DNA from: Dyadobacter fermentans DSM 18053 | Lineage (GTDB): Bacteria; Bacteroidota; Bacteroidia; Cytophagales; Spirosomataceae | Assembly (NCBI RefSeq): GCF_000023125.1 | Contig: NC_013037.1 | Span: forward strand, 4,546,001 to 4,610,000 | Length of the DNA: 64,000 nt | Reading direction: 5' to 3' | Shown here: positions 51,522-61,032 of the stretch, in pieces | Position numbering within the stretch: position 1 is the first letter of the stretch | How the letters are laid out: every line of letters begins with the position of its first letter | The notes under the pieces: generated by a model | Told to the model about the DNA's origin: nothing | The model's input: the letters and a program-made list of their open reading frames with translations, nothing else | The model's database searches: none | Translations under genes and position numbers: made by a program

Positions 51522-53446
51522 AGTTGAGTTTTGTTAGTCGCGGTGAGCATTCCTTGTTCATTATACCGGATCGTTTCCTCCCGGATCAGCGTTTGTAATG
51601 TATTGAACAACTCGTCGCCGGGCAGGTTTTCGAATGCACGGCCAAGTTCAGCGGGCAACATCGGGCCCTCACGGGTTAGAAAATCGGTGATCATTCCGGC
51701 CAAAGTGGCGTCCTCCGCAGCGTCGCGGGCCTCATTTTTCCGGTTTTGAATGCATATATCGCACACACCGCATTCCTCCGCATCGAATTCATGAAAATAT
51801 TCCAGTAAAAGCAAGGTCCGGCACCGTTTGGTATGCGACGCGTAACGGATCACCGCTTGTGCCTTTTGCAGGTCGCGGTCCTTTTTCTTTTGTATTTCAA
51901 AAACATTCAGCGGCAGTAAAGAAGAATCATAGCGCGGTGTCAGAAATGTGAGCTGGGGCTTGTCCTTGCGGGGTTCGTAATCGATAATGTCCCGCTCGGC
52001 AAGGAATTTCAGCTTCCTCAGAACTTCGGGCACCGTGGCGAAATGCACCTGCGCCAGCTCGGTTTCCGAAATGCGCACATACTCCGTAAAAAGCTCGCCG
52101 CCGTACATTCTCAGGATCAGTTTGATAAACGAATCCAGCTCCTGATAGCGTATCTGAAAATCGTACAATTGGCGGTTATCCACCAGAAAATGGATTTTGG
52201 AAGCATCACTAAAATTCTCGCTGAGCTGCACAAAACCTTCTTCTTCAAGCAGTTTCAACGCATAATGCGTTTCATTCACCGGCAGCCCGAATATGCCTGT
52301 AAATTCCTGGATATCGAAGTCGAAACCCGATAGCTCGCCCGCACCGACGGCCACTTTGTAATAATTCGCCAGGGCCTGGTAAACGCGCCGGAGCATTTCA
52401 ATGGGCGGGTATCGTCGCTCCACGCTGTCGACGAGCTCCTCGAGGTCGATTTTGTTGAACAATGCGACGGCATAGGCCTTTTTTTCGTCCCTTCCGGCCC
52501 GGCCGGCTTCCTGATAATAGGCTTCCAGATTGTCGGGCAGGTCGAAATGCACCACGGCGCGGACATCGGGCTTGTCGATCCCCATCCCGAAGGCATTTGT
52601 GGCCACGACGGTCCTCACCCGGTTCTGAATCCAGGCCGTTTGCCGGTCAGAGCGGTCCTTAAAAAGCAGTCCGGCGTGGTAGCTGGTGGCCGAAATTCCC
52701 TGCCTCGAGAGCCAGTCAGCGAGGTCTTTGGTGCGCTTCCGGGTGCGAACGTATACAATGGCCGTTCCCGAAACATTACGCAAAACCTGCAATAATTTTC
52801 GTTCCTTACTTTCCTCCGCAAATGCCGAGTAGGAGAGGTTGGCACGTGCAAACGACTGCTTGAAAACGCGCGCATTGCGCATTTCGAGCTTATCGAGGAT
52901 GTCTGCCCGCACTTCTTCCGTAGCGGTGGCGGTGAGCGCCATTACCGGCACTTTGGGTAAAAGCTTCCGGAAATCGGCGATGAGCAGGTAGGAGGGGCGG
53001 AAATCGTAACCCCAGGCCGAAATACAATGCGCCTCGTCGATCGCAAGCAGGCAAACCTTCATTTGCTTCGTGCGGGCAATCATAATGTCCGTCCGCAGGC
53101 GCTCGGGCGACACGTAGAGAAACTTCGTATTTCCGTGAATGCAATTATCCAGCGTAATATCGATCTCGGTCTTGCTCATGCCCGAATGGATCGCGGCGGC
53201 GGGAATATGCCTGCGTTTGAGCTGCTCCACCTGGTCTTTCATAAGGGCGATCAGCGGCGTTACCACAATGCACACACCCTTGGAGGCCATCACCGGTACC
53301 TGGAAACAAATGGATTTGCCGCCGCCGGTAGGCAGCAGCACGAGCGTATCCATGCCATTCAGGACGGCCTGAATGGCGTCTTCCTGAAATGGCCTGAATG
53401 CGTCGTAACCCCAATATTGTTTCAGGACAGACCGGATATCAGTCAT
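51518..53446 (-). CDS. recQ: RecQ-family ATP-dependent DNA helicase
   Basis: RecQ unwinds DNA 3' to 5' in recombination and repair. The 642-residue protein has Walker A LLPTGGGKS at residues 38-46, the DEAH box (LLAIDEAHCISAWGYDFRPSY) near 136, LTATATEEV, then motifs IV-VI with TNAFGMGIDKPDVRAVVHFDLP and QEAGRAGRD. The zinc-binding and winged-helix region follows, with Cys residues in CRTLLLLEYF and ECGVCDICI near 555-575. No HRDC domain is apparent after it. It heads a leftward operon with the outer-membrane and CehA-like genes. Confidence 0.95.
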   Translation of the reverse strand: MTDIRSVLKQYWGYDAFRPFQEDAIQAVLNGMDTLVLLPTGGGKSICFQVPVMASKGVCIVVTPLIALMKDQVEQLKRRHIPAAAIHSGMSKTEIDITLDNCIHGNTKFLYVSPERLRTDIMIARTKQMKVCLLAIDEAHCISAWGYDFRPSYLLIADFRKLLPKVPVMALTATATEEVRADILDKLEMRNARVFKQSFARANLSYSAFAEESKERKLLQVLRNVSGTAIVYVRTRKRTKDLADWLSRQGISATSYHAGLLFKDRSDRQTAWIQNRVRTVVATNAFGMGIDKPDVRAVVHFDLPDNLEAYYQEAGRAGRDEKKAYAVALFNKIDLEELVDSVERRYPPIEMLRRVYQALANYYKVAVGAGELSGFDFDIQEFTGIFGLPVNETHYALKLLEEEGFVQLSENFSDASKIHFLVDNRQLYDFQIRYQELDSFIKLILRMYGGELFTEYVRISETELAQVHFATVPEVLRKLKFLAERDIIDYEPRKDKPQLTFLTPRYDSSLLPLNVFEIQKKKDRDLQKAQAVIRYASHTKRCRTLLLLEYFHEFDAEECGVCDICIQNRKNEARDAAEDATLAGMITDFLTREGPMLPAELGRAFENLPGDELFNTLQTLIREETIRYNEQGMLTATNKTQL

Positions 53447-53606
53447 CGGAACTCCGTTTTTGGTGTGGTGATCAGATTTTGCAAAGTAATTGCATTACCC
53501 GCGTTATCGAAAGCGGGAACCCTCACGTTTGATAAAAAAGAAATGCCTACAAATTGTTCTCCAACGCGCAAAAGCCGTTATTTAAAGGCAAATTTCACAC
53601 CACATC

Positions 53607-55091
53607 ATGATTTTACATGCAGGCCAAAAGGAAAGCTACCCGTGGTGGCTGCCCTGGCTTTTTACGCTGAGTTTCATCCTGATTACGTTTCTGCCTCGCT
53701 CGATTGACGACACCATGTTCATGGATGGCGTAACCTATGCCGCCATTGCCCGCAATATGTCGGAAGGGATCGGCACATTCTGGCGGCCGTTTTTCGCGCA
53801 TTCCTTCTGGCTGCCGTACGATAACGGCGAGTATTTTTCGGGACATCCGCCGCTGCAATTCGGGTTGCAGGCAGTTCTTTTTAAAATAATCGGGGATACG
53901 CCGGCAGTCGAGAATAGCTATAATGCGCTCATTTTGGGCGGCTATTTGGTTTTGATAGTTGGAGTCTGGCGCAAATTGCTGGCCCCCGCAAGCGGCTACG
54001 GTGCACTCGGCTGGCTGCCGGTGCTCTGCTGGTATGGGTTGGTGACGGTTTGGTACAGCATTCCCAACAATTTCCTGGACAGTACTATGGGACTGTTCTG
54101 CCTGGTTTCATGCTATTTTCAATTGATTTTCCTGAAAAAGAATGTCACCCGTAAAATAGACGGATTGTGGCCGCTACTGGCAGGCGTTGGCATCGTTCTG
54201 GCCTTTCTGACCAAAGGTCCGGTGGGGCTCTACCCGCTTGCATTTTCGATGATTTATGCATTTGCGGACGCCTCGTATACTTTCCAAAAAGCACTCCGGC
54301 CAACGCTGATCATGCTGGCCGTGATCGTGCTAAGCGCGGCAAGCATCTTCGCACATGCCCCCGCGAGGGAATTTATGACCACGTATTTCAACGGGCAAGT
54401 GGTGCAGGCGCTGCTGCAAAAGCGCGAGAAGGCAGGCACCGGCTGGACGGCCCACATTACGTTGGTGACCGAACTGATCCGAAACATCACGCCGCATTTG
54501 CTGGCGCTGGCCGGATTGTACGCTTTATCTTTTGCATTGAAATGGAGAATGCTGCGCGAAAAATACATTTCCCAAAACATTGTGCTTACGGCGCTGGTGG
54601 CAGCGTCGGGGATTGTGCCTATGCTTGTGAGTATCAAGCAATACCCGCATTACCTGATGCCCGCGCTGCCGTTCGTTGCCTTACTTTTCGCTTTCCTGCT
54701 CGTCCAGCGGGTGGCCGCGGCCCTGGTTTGGCGGACGCAACTCACGATTATCGTGTTTTTTGTTGGCATTCTGGCATGCTGGGGCGCTACTTTCAGGAAG
54801 GTAAGCAGCATCCAGCCGGACGTCTACTCGGCCAACGCAAAACAGCTACGTACATTGGTACCGGTAGCTTCTACAATCGGTATTTGCCATGATTTGTACC
54901 AGCATGCCGATATCCACGCCAACTTACAGCGGTATCATCAACTATCGTTATCAACCCAAACGGATACCGCCCGTTACGTCCTGGCCGACTCCACGTGCCT
55001 TCCACAGTTTGATTTGAAACGCGATAGTGTGGTTACCATAAACGGGGGATTTTTGCTGGTAGTGAGGCATACGGTGCCACCGATAAAGTAG
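53607..55091 (+). CDS. GT39/ArnT-like membrane glycosyltransferase
   Basis: The 494-residue protein has about ten hydrophobic helices and the GT-C pattern of PMT/ArnT enzymes, which move a sugar from a polyprenyl-phosphate donor. The first large loop after helix 1 contains the acidic pair IDDTMFMDGVTYAAIARN near residues 31-48, followed by GEYFSGHPPLQFGLQ near 73-87, also typical. It should act in the inner membrane on lipid or protein acceptors. It is divergent from recQ. The substrate is unknown. Confidence 0.8.
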   Translation: MILHAGQKESYPWWLPWLFTLSFILITFLPRSIDDTMFMDGVTYAAIARNMSEGIGTFWRPFFAHSFWLPYDNGEYFSGHPPLQFGLQAVLFKIIGDTPAVENSYNALILGGYLVLIVGVWRKLLAPASGYGALGWLPVLCWYGLVTVWYSIPNNFLDSTMGLFCLVSCYFQLIFLKKNVTRKIDGLWPLLAGVGIVLAFLTKGPVGLYPLAFSMIYAFADASYTFQKALRPTLIMLAVIVLSAASIFAHAPAREFMTTYFNGQVVQALLQKREKAGTGWTAHITLVTELIRNITPHLLALAGLYALSFALKWRMLREKYISQNIVLTALVAASGIVPMLVSIKQYPHYLMPALPFVALLFAFLLVQRVAAALVWRTQLTIIVFFVGILACWGATFRKVSSIQPDVYSANAKQLRTLVPVASTIGICHDLYQHADIHANLQRYHQLSLSTQTDTARYVLADSTCLPQFDLKRDSVVTINGGFLLVVRHTVPPIK

Positions 55092-55140
55092 CTCGTTGAT
55101 TCGGAAAGCAATTTGTCCGATTCGCAGCGAACACCCGGAT

Positions 55141-55169
55141 TTGCCGTTAGAATGAAAATATTATCTTTG
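55141..55169 (+). promoter_or_regulatory. Promoter of the PBP4-like gene
   Basis: TTG (55141-55143) and TATCTTTG (55162-55169) are spaced by 18 bases. The gene starts 26 bases after the -7 box. Confidence 0.65.
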
Positions 55170-55195
55170 TTTAAAGTTCATTATAATCCGTTTCC

Positions 55196-56470
55196 ATGCG
55201 CACGCTGCTCTTTATCATAAGTATAATTGTGTTATCGGGCTGTTCGGCCTCCCATTTTCTCAAACGTGAAATCACCCGGTCGGCGGTCCTGAGCCAGCAG
55301 CATACGGGCATTTCCATTACCAGGGTGAATGAGCAAAAGGCGATGGCTGCATACCAGGATAATAAGTATTTCGTACCTGCATCTAACACCAAGCTGTTCA
55401 GCTTCTACGCCGGGCTGTCGGCATTAGGCGACTCCATTCCGGGCCTGGAATACCTCGAATGGGGCGAGTTGCTGATCATCCGCGGCACGGGCGACCCGTC
55501 GCTGCTCCATCCCGATCTGCCATCCAGCAAGGTCCTGGATTTCCTGAAAAGCCGCAAAGAGCCGATTTTCTTCACACCCTACCATTTCGAAAACAAGCGT
55601 TTCGGGCCCGGCTGGGCTTGGAGTGACTACAACGATTATTATCAGCCCGAAGTGACGGCCATGCCTGTTTACGGCAACATTGTGCGTTTTCAAAGCCAGA
55701 ACGGAGGAAAATACCGGGCACATCCGCATTTCTGGCAAAAATCGATGGTGGAGGACACTACCGTTTCCGGCATTGAAAGGGATGAGCTGCAGAATATCTT
55801 CCATTACCCTAAAACCGCAGGTACACAGTGGATTACAAAAGATATTCCCGTACACATGACCGACCAGCTGACCCTCCAACTGCTGAGCGATACGCTGAAA
55901 AAGGAGATCAAACTGATCAATATCCCGCTTGAAATAGAGCTGCAAACGGTCAACAGCATCGCGTCCGATTCGCTCTACACACGCATGATGCAGGCGAGCG
56001 ACAACATGCTCGCCGAACAGCTGATGCTACTCTACGCAACGGCCAACAAACTTCCCCTGAGCACCGAGAAAGCCATTGCCCACGCCGTAGAGCACCATCT
56101 GGCCGACCTCCCTGATAAGCCCGTTTGGAAGGATGGCTCGGGGCTGAGCCGCTATAACCTGTTCACACCGAGGACAATGGTGGCATTGCTGCAAAAAATT
56201 TACGCGAAAGTACCGCAGGAAAGGCTGTTCAGGATATTGCCGGCTGGCGGCAAGACCGGCACGCTCAAAAACCTGTTCAAGGAGGAACCGCCTTTTATTT
56301 TTGCCAAGACGGGCAGTCTGAGTAATGTGTACAATTTGAGCGGCTACCTCATCACCCGGAAAGGAAAAGTGCTGGTTTTCAGTTTTATGAATAACAATTT
56401 CACAAAACCGACCGCCGATGTGCGCAAAGAAGTGGAGCGCATTCTGACGGCCGTTCACAACAAATACTGA
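55196..56470 (+). CDS. dacB: D-alanyl-D-alanine carboxypeptidase, PBP4 class (S13), lipoprotein
   Basis: The 424-residue protein should remove the terminal D-Ala of peptidoglycan side chains or cut cross-links in the periplasm. It has a lipoprotein signal (IIVLSGCSA, Cys16). The penicillin-binding motifs are all present: SxxK in ASNTKLF (Ser63, Lys66), SxN in QASDNMLAEQ near residue 266, and KTG in FAKTGSLSNVYNLSGYL near 370. DGSGLSRYN near 315 is typical of S13 enzymes. It has its own promoter. The 3' end abuts the convergent membrane-protein gene with no gap. Confidence 0.92.
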   Translation: MRTLLFIISIIVLSGCSASHFLKREITRSAVLSQQHTGISITRVNEQKAMAAYQDNKYFVPASNTKLFSFYAGLSALGDSIPGLEYLEWGELLIIRGTGDPSLLHPDLPSSKVLDFLKSRKEPIFFTPYHFENKRFGPGWAWSDYNDYYQPEVTAMPVYGNIVRFQSQNGGKYRAHPHFWQKSMVEDTTVSGIERDELQNIFHYPKTAGTQWITKDIPVHMTDQLTLQLLSDTLKKEIKLINIPLEIELQTVNSIASDSLYTRMMQASDNMLAEQLMLLYATANKLPLSTEKAIAHAVEHHLADLPDKPVWKDGSGLSRYNLFTPRTMVALLQKIYAKVPQERLFRILPAGGKTGTLKNLFKEEPPFIFAKTGSLSNVYNLSGYLITRKGKVLVFSFMNNNFTKPTADVRKEVERILTAVHNKY

Positions 56471-58165
56471 TTATTGCTTTTCTTCCCAGGTTTTGCCCGT
56501 ACAGTAAAAGAAATTACGTCCGTTTTTACGGACAAGCAGGTAAATCTGGTAAATGCCCGGCTCCACATTTGCCGTATGAAAACTTGCATTTAGCCCTTTG
56601 CTAAAATACATTCCGCGCCGTAATGTCGTTTTCAGCGGCACGGAAACCTGGTTCGGAGGTGATGCATAAACGTGCCCGGGCGATTTCAGAATCACATAAG
56701 CGCCATCCGAATAGTCTTTTTCCGGTTTGAAAAACTCCTTGTGAAAACCTACAACGACGTGGTTGCCGAGCTGCCCCACTTCATCGAGTTCGTAAATGCT
56801 GTCGCACGGCACCGCGTCCGCCATCGGGTTCCAGTTTTCGGCCAGCGGATCGTCGGAACGATAGTAGGAGCGGATCTTCTCATAATGCTGCTGATCCATC
56901 GAAAACATGCGCACACCCAGCCAATCGGCATTGTAGCGGGCATTAAACTCCTGCGCAATGGCCGCGCGACGGTTATTCACCGCCTCGGCGAAGTTGCTGT
57001 GCAGCAGCACCAGGTTCAGCACGATGGCCGCAACGACCATGGCCGGCGCGAACCGCCTCCTGGTTGCATTTTGTACAATAGCAAGAAAACCGAAATACAA
57101 AGCAACGCACCAGAGCGTGGAGTACATGCGGTAGCGGCCTTTAAACATCCCCTCGAACGTGTCGGTGGGAATGCGTTTGTAAGTAAGCGCAAGGGCGGTG
57201 ATGCCGGTAAAAATGGCGATAGCGAGGGCAAAAAGGGCCGTGCGGTTCGTGTAACGCGCTTTCAGCCAGGTTGAATGCCAGAGCGGAATATATTGTTGCC
57301 GGAATAAAAGGAGCAAGGCGGCGATCATCAGCATTCCGGCTGCTACGGCGGTATACAGCCCGGAAGTAGGCGTGCTGTAAGCGGTAAGCGTCGCCCATGA
57401 GCCGATAAAGCCAAAAAAACCTAAAAAGCCTTCTTTCACCTGCTGCGGATTGGAGAAATCCAGGTTTTGGGTGATTGGGGTAAAATCGATGAAGTAGATC
57501 GCCGCGATTACGAGCGTTGTTCCGAGCGTGATGAAAAATTGCATTCTGTAACCTGCGAGCAGAAACAGCAGGCCGATTACCGGGAAAACCATCAGCCCAT
57601 TACCATAGGTAAATGTGGCCGCGATGGCGAAAAGGAGGGCGAAAGCCGGCTTTTCGGGCCTGTAAGCCGCAAAATATAATGCACAAAGCACAAACAGGAT
57701 CACCCCGAAATTGCAAAGCGAACTAACCCCCCAGAAGATATTTTCAAACGACTGTATATTGAACCACAGCCACATGACCGGCACGAAATACCAGAACGAC
57801 ATGCGCAAATGCCGGAATGCACGATAAAAAACGACCGCGCAGAGTGCCCAGCAAGTGTTGGCGATGATCATCGGCCACACGAGGTCGATCGTACCAAATG
57901 CTTTTTGCAGCAGCAGGATCGCCGAGCGGGAGAAGACCAGCCTGTGTTCAGGGAAAAGGGTTGTGAGAAGCTTCCATTTTCCGGCAAGGTCGGCATTCGA
58001 AAATTCCGGGATAATACCCAAAATGATAATGTCATCGAAAGCCACATAGTTGACATTCAGGGCGATCGCCTTGAAAACCAGTATGTAGATCAAAACAGGT
58101 AGCAGGCACAACAAACAGGCAAGCCAGATTTTTTCTCTGACAAAACGGAGGAAAGCTGAGTACAT
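56471..58165 (-). CDS. Polytopic membrane protein of unknown function
   Basis: The 564-residue protein has about eleven hydrophobic helices in its first 400 residues and a soluble C-terminal part of about 150 residues. The first loop after helix 1 contains NVNYVAFDDIIILGIIPEF with an acidic pair, as GT-C glycosyltransferases often have, so a distant GT-C relationship is possible. The C-terminal part looks beta-rich (GMYFSKGLNASFHTANVEPGIYQIYLLVRKNG) and ends close to the dacB stop. No named family was recognised. Confidence 0.7.
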   Translation of the reverse strand: MYSAFLRFVREKIWLACLLCLLPVLIYILVFKAIALNVNYVAFDDIIILGIIPEFSNADLAGKWKLLTTLFPEHRLVFSRSAILLLQKAFGTIDLVWPMIIANTCWALCAVVFYRAFRHLRMSFWYFVPVMWLWFNIQSFENIFWGVSSLCNFGVILFVLCALYFAAYRPEKPAFALLFAIAATFTYGNGLMVFPVIGLLFLLAGYRMQFFITLGTTLVIAAIYFIDFTPITQNLDFSNPQQVKEGFLGFFGFIGSWATLTAYSTPTSGLYTAVAAGMLMIAALLLLFRQQYIPLWHSTWLKARYTNRTALFALAIAIFTGITALALTYKRIPTDTFEGMFKGRYRMYSTLWCVALYFGFLAIVQNATRRRFAPAMVVAAIVLNLVLLHSNFAEAVNNRRAAIAQEFNARYNADWLGVRMFSMDQQHYEKIRSYYRSDDPLAENWNPMADAVPCDSIYELDEVGQLGNHVVVGFHKEFFKPEKDYSDGAYVILKSPGHVYASPPNQVSVPLKTTLRRGMYFSKGLNASFHTANVEPGIYQIYLLVRKNGRNFFYCTGKTWEEKQ

Positions 58166-58247
58166 AAATTAGACTCCGGCGGACAGGTCTGCCCAATCCG
58201 GTGTGCTAATTAAGCAAGCGAACGGTGATTTTCAATTATCCAACGGC

Positions 58248-59264
58248 TTAATTTTCCGTTTCCTCTTCTTCAACGGAGGCGCGTGGATCTTTAGTGTAGT
58301 CGTAAAGCAGCTTGCCTTTGTCGTCCCATTCTCTCAAAATAAATGGTTCAAATTCGTCGTCCCAGGCAGTTTTAGGGTATTGGACTTCTTTTTTGCGCTG
58401 GCGCCGGAACTGGTAGTATTCCACCCACCGGCCTATTTTCTTGCCCGAATCGTATTTGCCGTTCGCGGCAAGCTGGCCTTCCTTATAAAATTGCAGATAT
58501 TCGCCTTCCACCTCGCCAAACGCGATCGGCACCACTTCTTTTACCTGCGTGTGCGCGGAATCGTAATAGGTGATGCGTGACTCGGCTGGGAATCCACGGT
58601 TCCAGACAGCCTTGTCGATCAAGTTGTATTTCGTATCGTATTTCACCCAGCGGCCGTCCTTCACACCCATGTAGTAATAGCCTTCCTCGATCAGGTTTTC
58701 ACCGCTATATTTTTTATAGGAGCCGTGAAGCGGCAATGCCTGCGCTTTGTCCTTGATCACCGATGAGCTCAGTTTGCGGCCCTTTTTATCGTACCAGCGC
58801 GTCTCGGTAGCCCGCACGTATTGATCGATGGGTTTGAATTCCTTCAAAACATGGAAATTCTCGACCGTAGCACGGTCGCCGCTGCCGTACTTGACCGACA
58901 TCGCCTGCATTTGAACGCCTTCATATTGTACTTTCGCAAGGCGCGCCTTTTCCTTGCGTGCCTTCCGGTCCTTTTTCTGGCTTTTGTATTCTTTCACCCG
59001 GAGCCCGAGATCGGGAATGGTTTCCCCGAACAGGGTAGAAAGGTTGGTGGACTTGCCCTTGCCGCCGGGTACGGATGCACCCATAACCGGGTCCAGGCCC
59101 GAAACGAAGGATTTCAGGTCATTCGAACGCGCCGCGGTATCCTTTTTTACCTGCTCTTTGGGCAACCAGGCGGGCGCCGCTGCGTCCTTCTGGCCATCCT
59201 GGGCAAAAGCGGAAACCGAGAGACAGATTGTAAAAAAGCCGCAGAACAGTGCTACTCTTTGCAT
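58248..59264 (-). CDS. Exported MORN-repeat-like protein
   Basis: The 338-residue protein has a signal peptide (FCGFFTICLSVSAFAQ). The middle is basic and helical (VKEYKSQKKDRKARKEKARLAK). From about residue 130 to 320 it shows MORN/YwqK-type repeats with G-x-W and Y-x-G pattern: GYYYMGVKDGRWVKYD, GEVEGEYLQFYKEGQLAANG, KKIGRWVEYY. Proteins of this type were named YwqK antitoxins, but the repeats themselves are generic. The tail is acidic. Its function is unknown; location is probably periplasm or outer membrane. Confidence 0.8.
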   Translation of the reverse strand: MQRVALFCGFFTICLSVSAFAQDGQKDAAAPAWLPKEQVKKDTAARSNDLKSFVSGLDPVMGASVPGGKGKSTNLSTLFGETIPDLGLRVKEYKSQKKDRKARKEKARLAKVQYEGVQMQAMSVKYGSGDRATVENFHVLKEFKPIDQYVRATETRWYDKKGRKLSSSVIKDKAQALPLHGSYKKYSGENLIEEGYYYMGVKDGRWVKYDTKYNLIDKAVWNRGFPAESRITYYDSAHTQVKEVVPIAFGEVEGEYLQFYKEGQLAANGKYDSGKKIGRWVEYYQFRRQRKKEVQYPKTAWDDEFEPFILREWDDKGKLLYDYTKDPRASVEEEETEN

Positions 59265-59294
59265 GAATACAGGATTTTTCTTCAGGGCAAGATT

Positions 59295-59308
59295 GTTACT
59301 TTTGTAAC
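59295..59308 (+). promoter_or_regulatory. Possible promoter with palindrome before the fucose gene
   Basis: TACTTTTG (59297-59304) fits a -7 box and lies within the palindrome GTTAC-TTTT-GTAAC (59295-59308), in the gap between the leftward MORN gene and the GDP-fucose synthase gene. No clear -33 TTG was seen. Confidence 0.4.
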
Positions 59309-59357
59309 GATTTGGTTTTTTCTATATTGATTTCCAAGACAAATTTAAAAAAACACC

Positions 59358-60299
59358 GTGGAAAAAAGCGCTAAAATTTATATTGCCGGGCATCGGGGAA
59401 TGGTTGGATCTGCTATTCTCAGAAAGTTGGAAAAAGAAGGATTCAACAACATCATCACCAGAACTTCCTCACAGCTCGATCTCCGCAACCAGGCCGATGT
59501 GCGGGCATTTTTTGAGGCCGAACGCCCCGAATATATCTTTTTGGCCGCTGCCAAAGTAGGCGGCATTATGGCAAACAATATTTATCGCGCAGAGTTCCTC
59601 AATGATAACCTGCTCATCCAGAACAACGTAATCGACAGCGCATACCGCACGGATGCGAAGAAGCTGATGTTCCTCGGATCGAGCTGCATTTACCCGAAAC
59701 TTGCTCCCCAGCCATTGCAGGAAGATTCGCTGCTGACAGGCCTTTTGGAACCTACCAACGAGCCTTACGCAATTGCGAAAATTGCCGGTATCAAAATGTG
59801 CGAAGCTTATCGTTCGCAATATGGCTGCAACTTCATTTCGGTCATGCCAACTAATTTATATGGCCCGAATGATAATTACGATTTAAATAAATCGCACGTG
59901 CTGCCAGCGATGATCCGCAAATTCCATGAGGCCAAAGAAGAAGGAAAGCCGTTCGTGGAGCTTTGGGGCACAGGTTCGCCGCTCCGCGAGTTCCTGCACG
60001 CCGACGACCTGGCCGCCGCTTGCTATTTCCTGATGCAGAATTACAATGAAGCAGGCTTCCTGAACATCGGTGTAGGCTCCGACGTGACCATCAAACATCT
60101 GGCGGAAATGATTCAGAAAGTGGTGGGATACCAGGGCGAAATCAAGTGGAATACAGAAAAACCTGACGGCACGCCGCGGAAATTAATGGACGTGAGCAAG
60201 CTCCACGCATTGGGCTGGAAACACACGATCGACCTGGAAGAAGGGATCACGAAAACGTATCAGGATTTTCTTGAAAAAATCGAAACTTACGCCGTGTAA
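59358..60299 (+). CDS. fcl: GDP-L-fucose synthase
   Basis: This enzyme turns GDP-4-keto-6-deoxymannose into GDP-L-fucose with NADPH, for surface glycans. The 313-residue protein is a short-chain dehydrogenase: NAD(P)-binding GHRGMVGSA at residues 11-19, DLRN at 41, [13 protein letters not shown] near 68, the catalytic Ser in GSSCIYPK near 110, and Tyr-Lys in PYAIAKIAG near 138. [11 protein letters not shown] near 215 is also family-typical. The start is GTG (59358-59360). No GDP-mannose dehydratase gene (gmd) is adjacent, so the pathway is completed elsewhere. Confidence 0.95.
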   Translation: MEKSAKIYIAGHRGMVGSAILRKLEKEGFNNIITRTSSQLDLRNQADVRAFFEAERPEYIFLAAAKVGGIMANNIYRAEFLNDNLLIQNNVIDSAYRTDAKKLMFLGSSCIYPKLAPQPLQEDSLLTGLLEPTNEPYAIAKIAGIKMCEAYRSQYGCNFISVMPTNLYGPNDNYDLNKSHVLPAMIRKFHEAKEEGKPFVELWGTGSPLREFLHADDLAAACYFLMQNYNEAGFLNIGVGSDVTIKHLAEMIQKVVGYQGEIKWNTEKPDGTPRKLMDVSKLHALGWKHTIDLEEGITKTYQDFLEKIETYAV

Positions 60300-60416
60300 C
60301 CTTGATCAATACAACAGGTTACATTTGGAATAGCCTAATATTTCAATACTAAAATCATATTTCACCTACGATAATTCTAGTTTTAGACAAAATTTCAGTA
60401 TAATATTACAAGAATC

Positions 60417-60451
60417 TTCGGGAAACTAATTAGTTTTGCGGCGTTCCCGAA
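60417..60451 (+). promoter_or_regulatory. Promoter box framed by an inverted repeat before the Lrp gene
   Basis: TTCGGGAA (60417-60424) and TTCCCGAA (60444-60451) are perfect 8-base inverted arms around TAGTTTTG (60431-60438), which fits the -7 consensus. The arrangement suits autoregulation by the Lrp protein encoded 35 bases downstream. Confidence 0.55.
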
Positions 60452-60485
60452 ATGGGCACGTCATATAAACCTTAGTCATAGAGAA

Positions 60486-60959
60486 ATGTCGGCCATTATT
60501 AAGTTAGATCAGATAGACCGCAAAGTACTGGAGATTTTACAAACGAACGCGAAGATAACCAACGCTCAATTATCCAAAGAAATAGGCCTTTCACCGGCTC
60601 CCACGCTGGAACGCGTGAAAAAACTGGAGCAATCCGGCATCATCAAAAGCTACCATGCGCAGCTCGAACCTGAAAAGGTGGGATTGGGCGTGAGTACTTT
60701 TGTGCAGATTTCACTGGTGGGGCACCGCAAGGCTGTTACGGAGTCATTTGTTGAGAAAATTCATGCAATCCCGGAAGTTATTGAATGTCATCACATTACC
60801 GGAACAGGAGATTTCCTGCTTCGTGTGATTTCCAAAGATATCAGCACTTACCAGAAGCTGATGCTCGAAAAAATCAATGAAATAGAAGAAGTTGCCAGCA
60901 CGCAAACGATGGTAATCCTCTCGACATTCAAAGAGAGCAAAGTATTGCCGATACCTTGA
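60486..60959 (+). CDS. Lrp/AsnC-family transcription regulator
   Basis: The 157-residue protein has an N-terminal HTH (DQIDRKVLEILQTNAKITNAQLSKEIGLSPAPTLERVKKLEQSGII at residues 8-53) and a C-terminal RAM domain (STFVQISLVGH near 72, ECHHITGTGDFLLRVISKD near 103-121). Members of this family bind an amino acid or similar effector and form dimers to hexadecamers that bend DNA. The effector cannot be told. An inverted repeat frames its promoter, and a strong hairpin follows. Confidence 0.93.
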   Translation: MSAIIKLDQIDRKVLEILQTNAKITNAQLSKEIGLSPAPTLERVKKLEQSGIIKSYHAQLEPEKVGLGVSTFVQISLVGHRKAVTESFVEKIHAIPEVIECHHITGTGDFLLRVISKDISTYQKLMLEKINEIEEVASTQTMVILSTFKESKVLPIP

Positions 60960-60979
60960 TCGGATCAGTCATTTGAAAT

Positions 60980-61013
60980 AAAAAATGGTCGGAGTTGCTT
61001 CCGACCATTTTTT
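60980..61013. terminator. Bidirectional terminator
   Basis: A perfect 14-bp stem (60980-60993 with 61000-61013) closes a six-base loop. It begins in six A and ends in six T, serving the Lrp gene and the convergent DUF4301 gene. Confidence 0.92.
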
Positions 61014-61032
61014 ATTTGGCTTTATATTAAAA

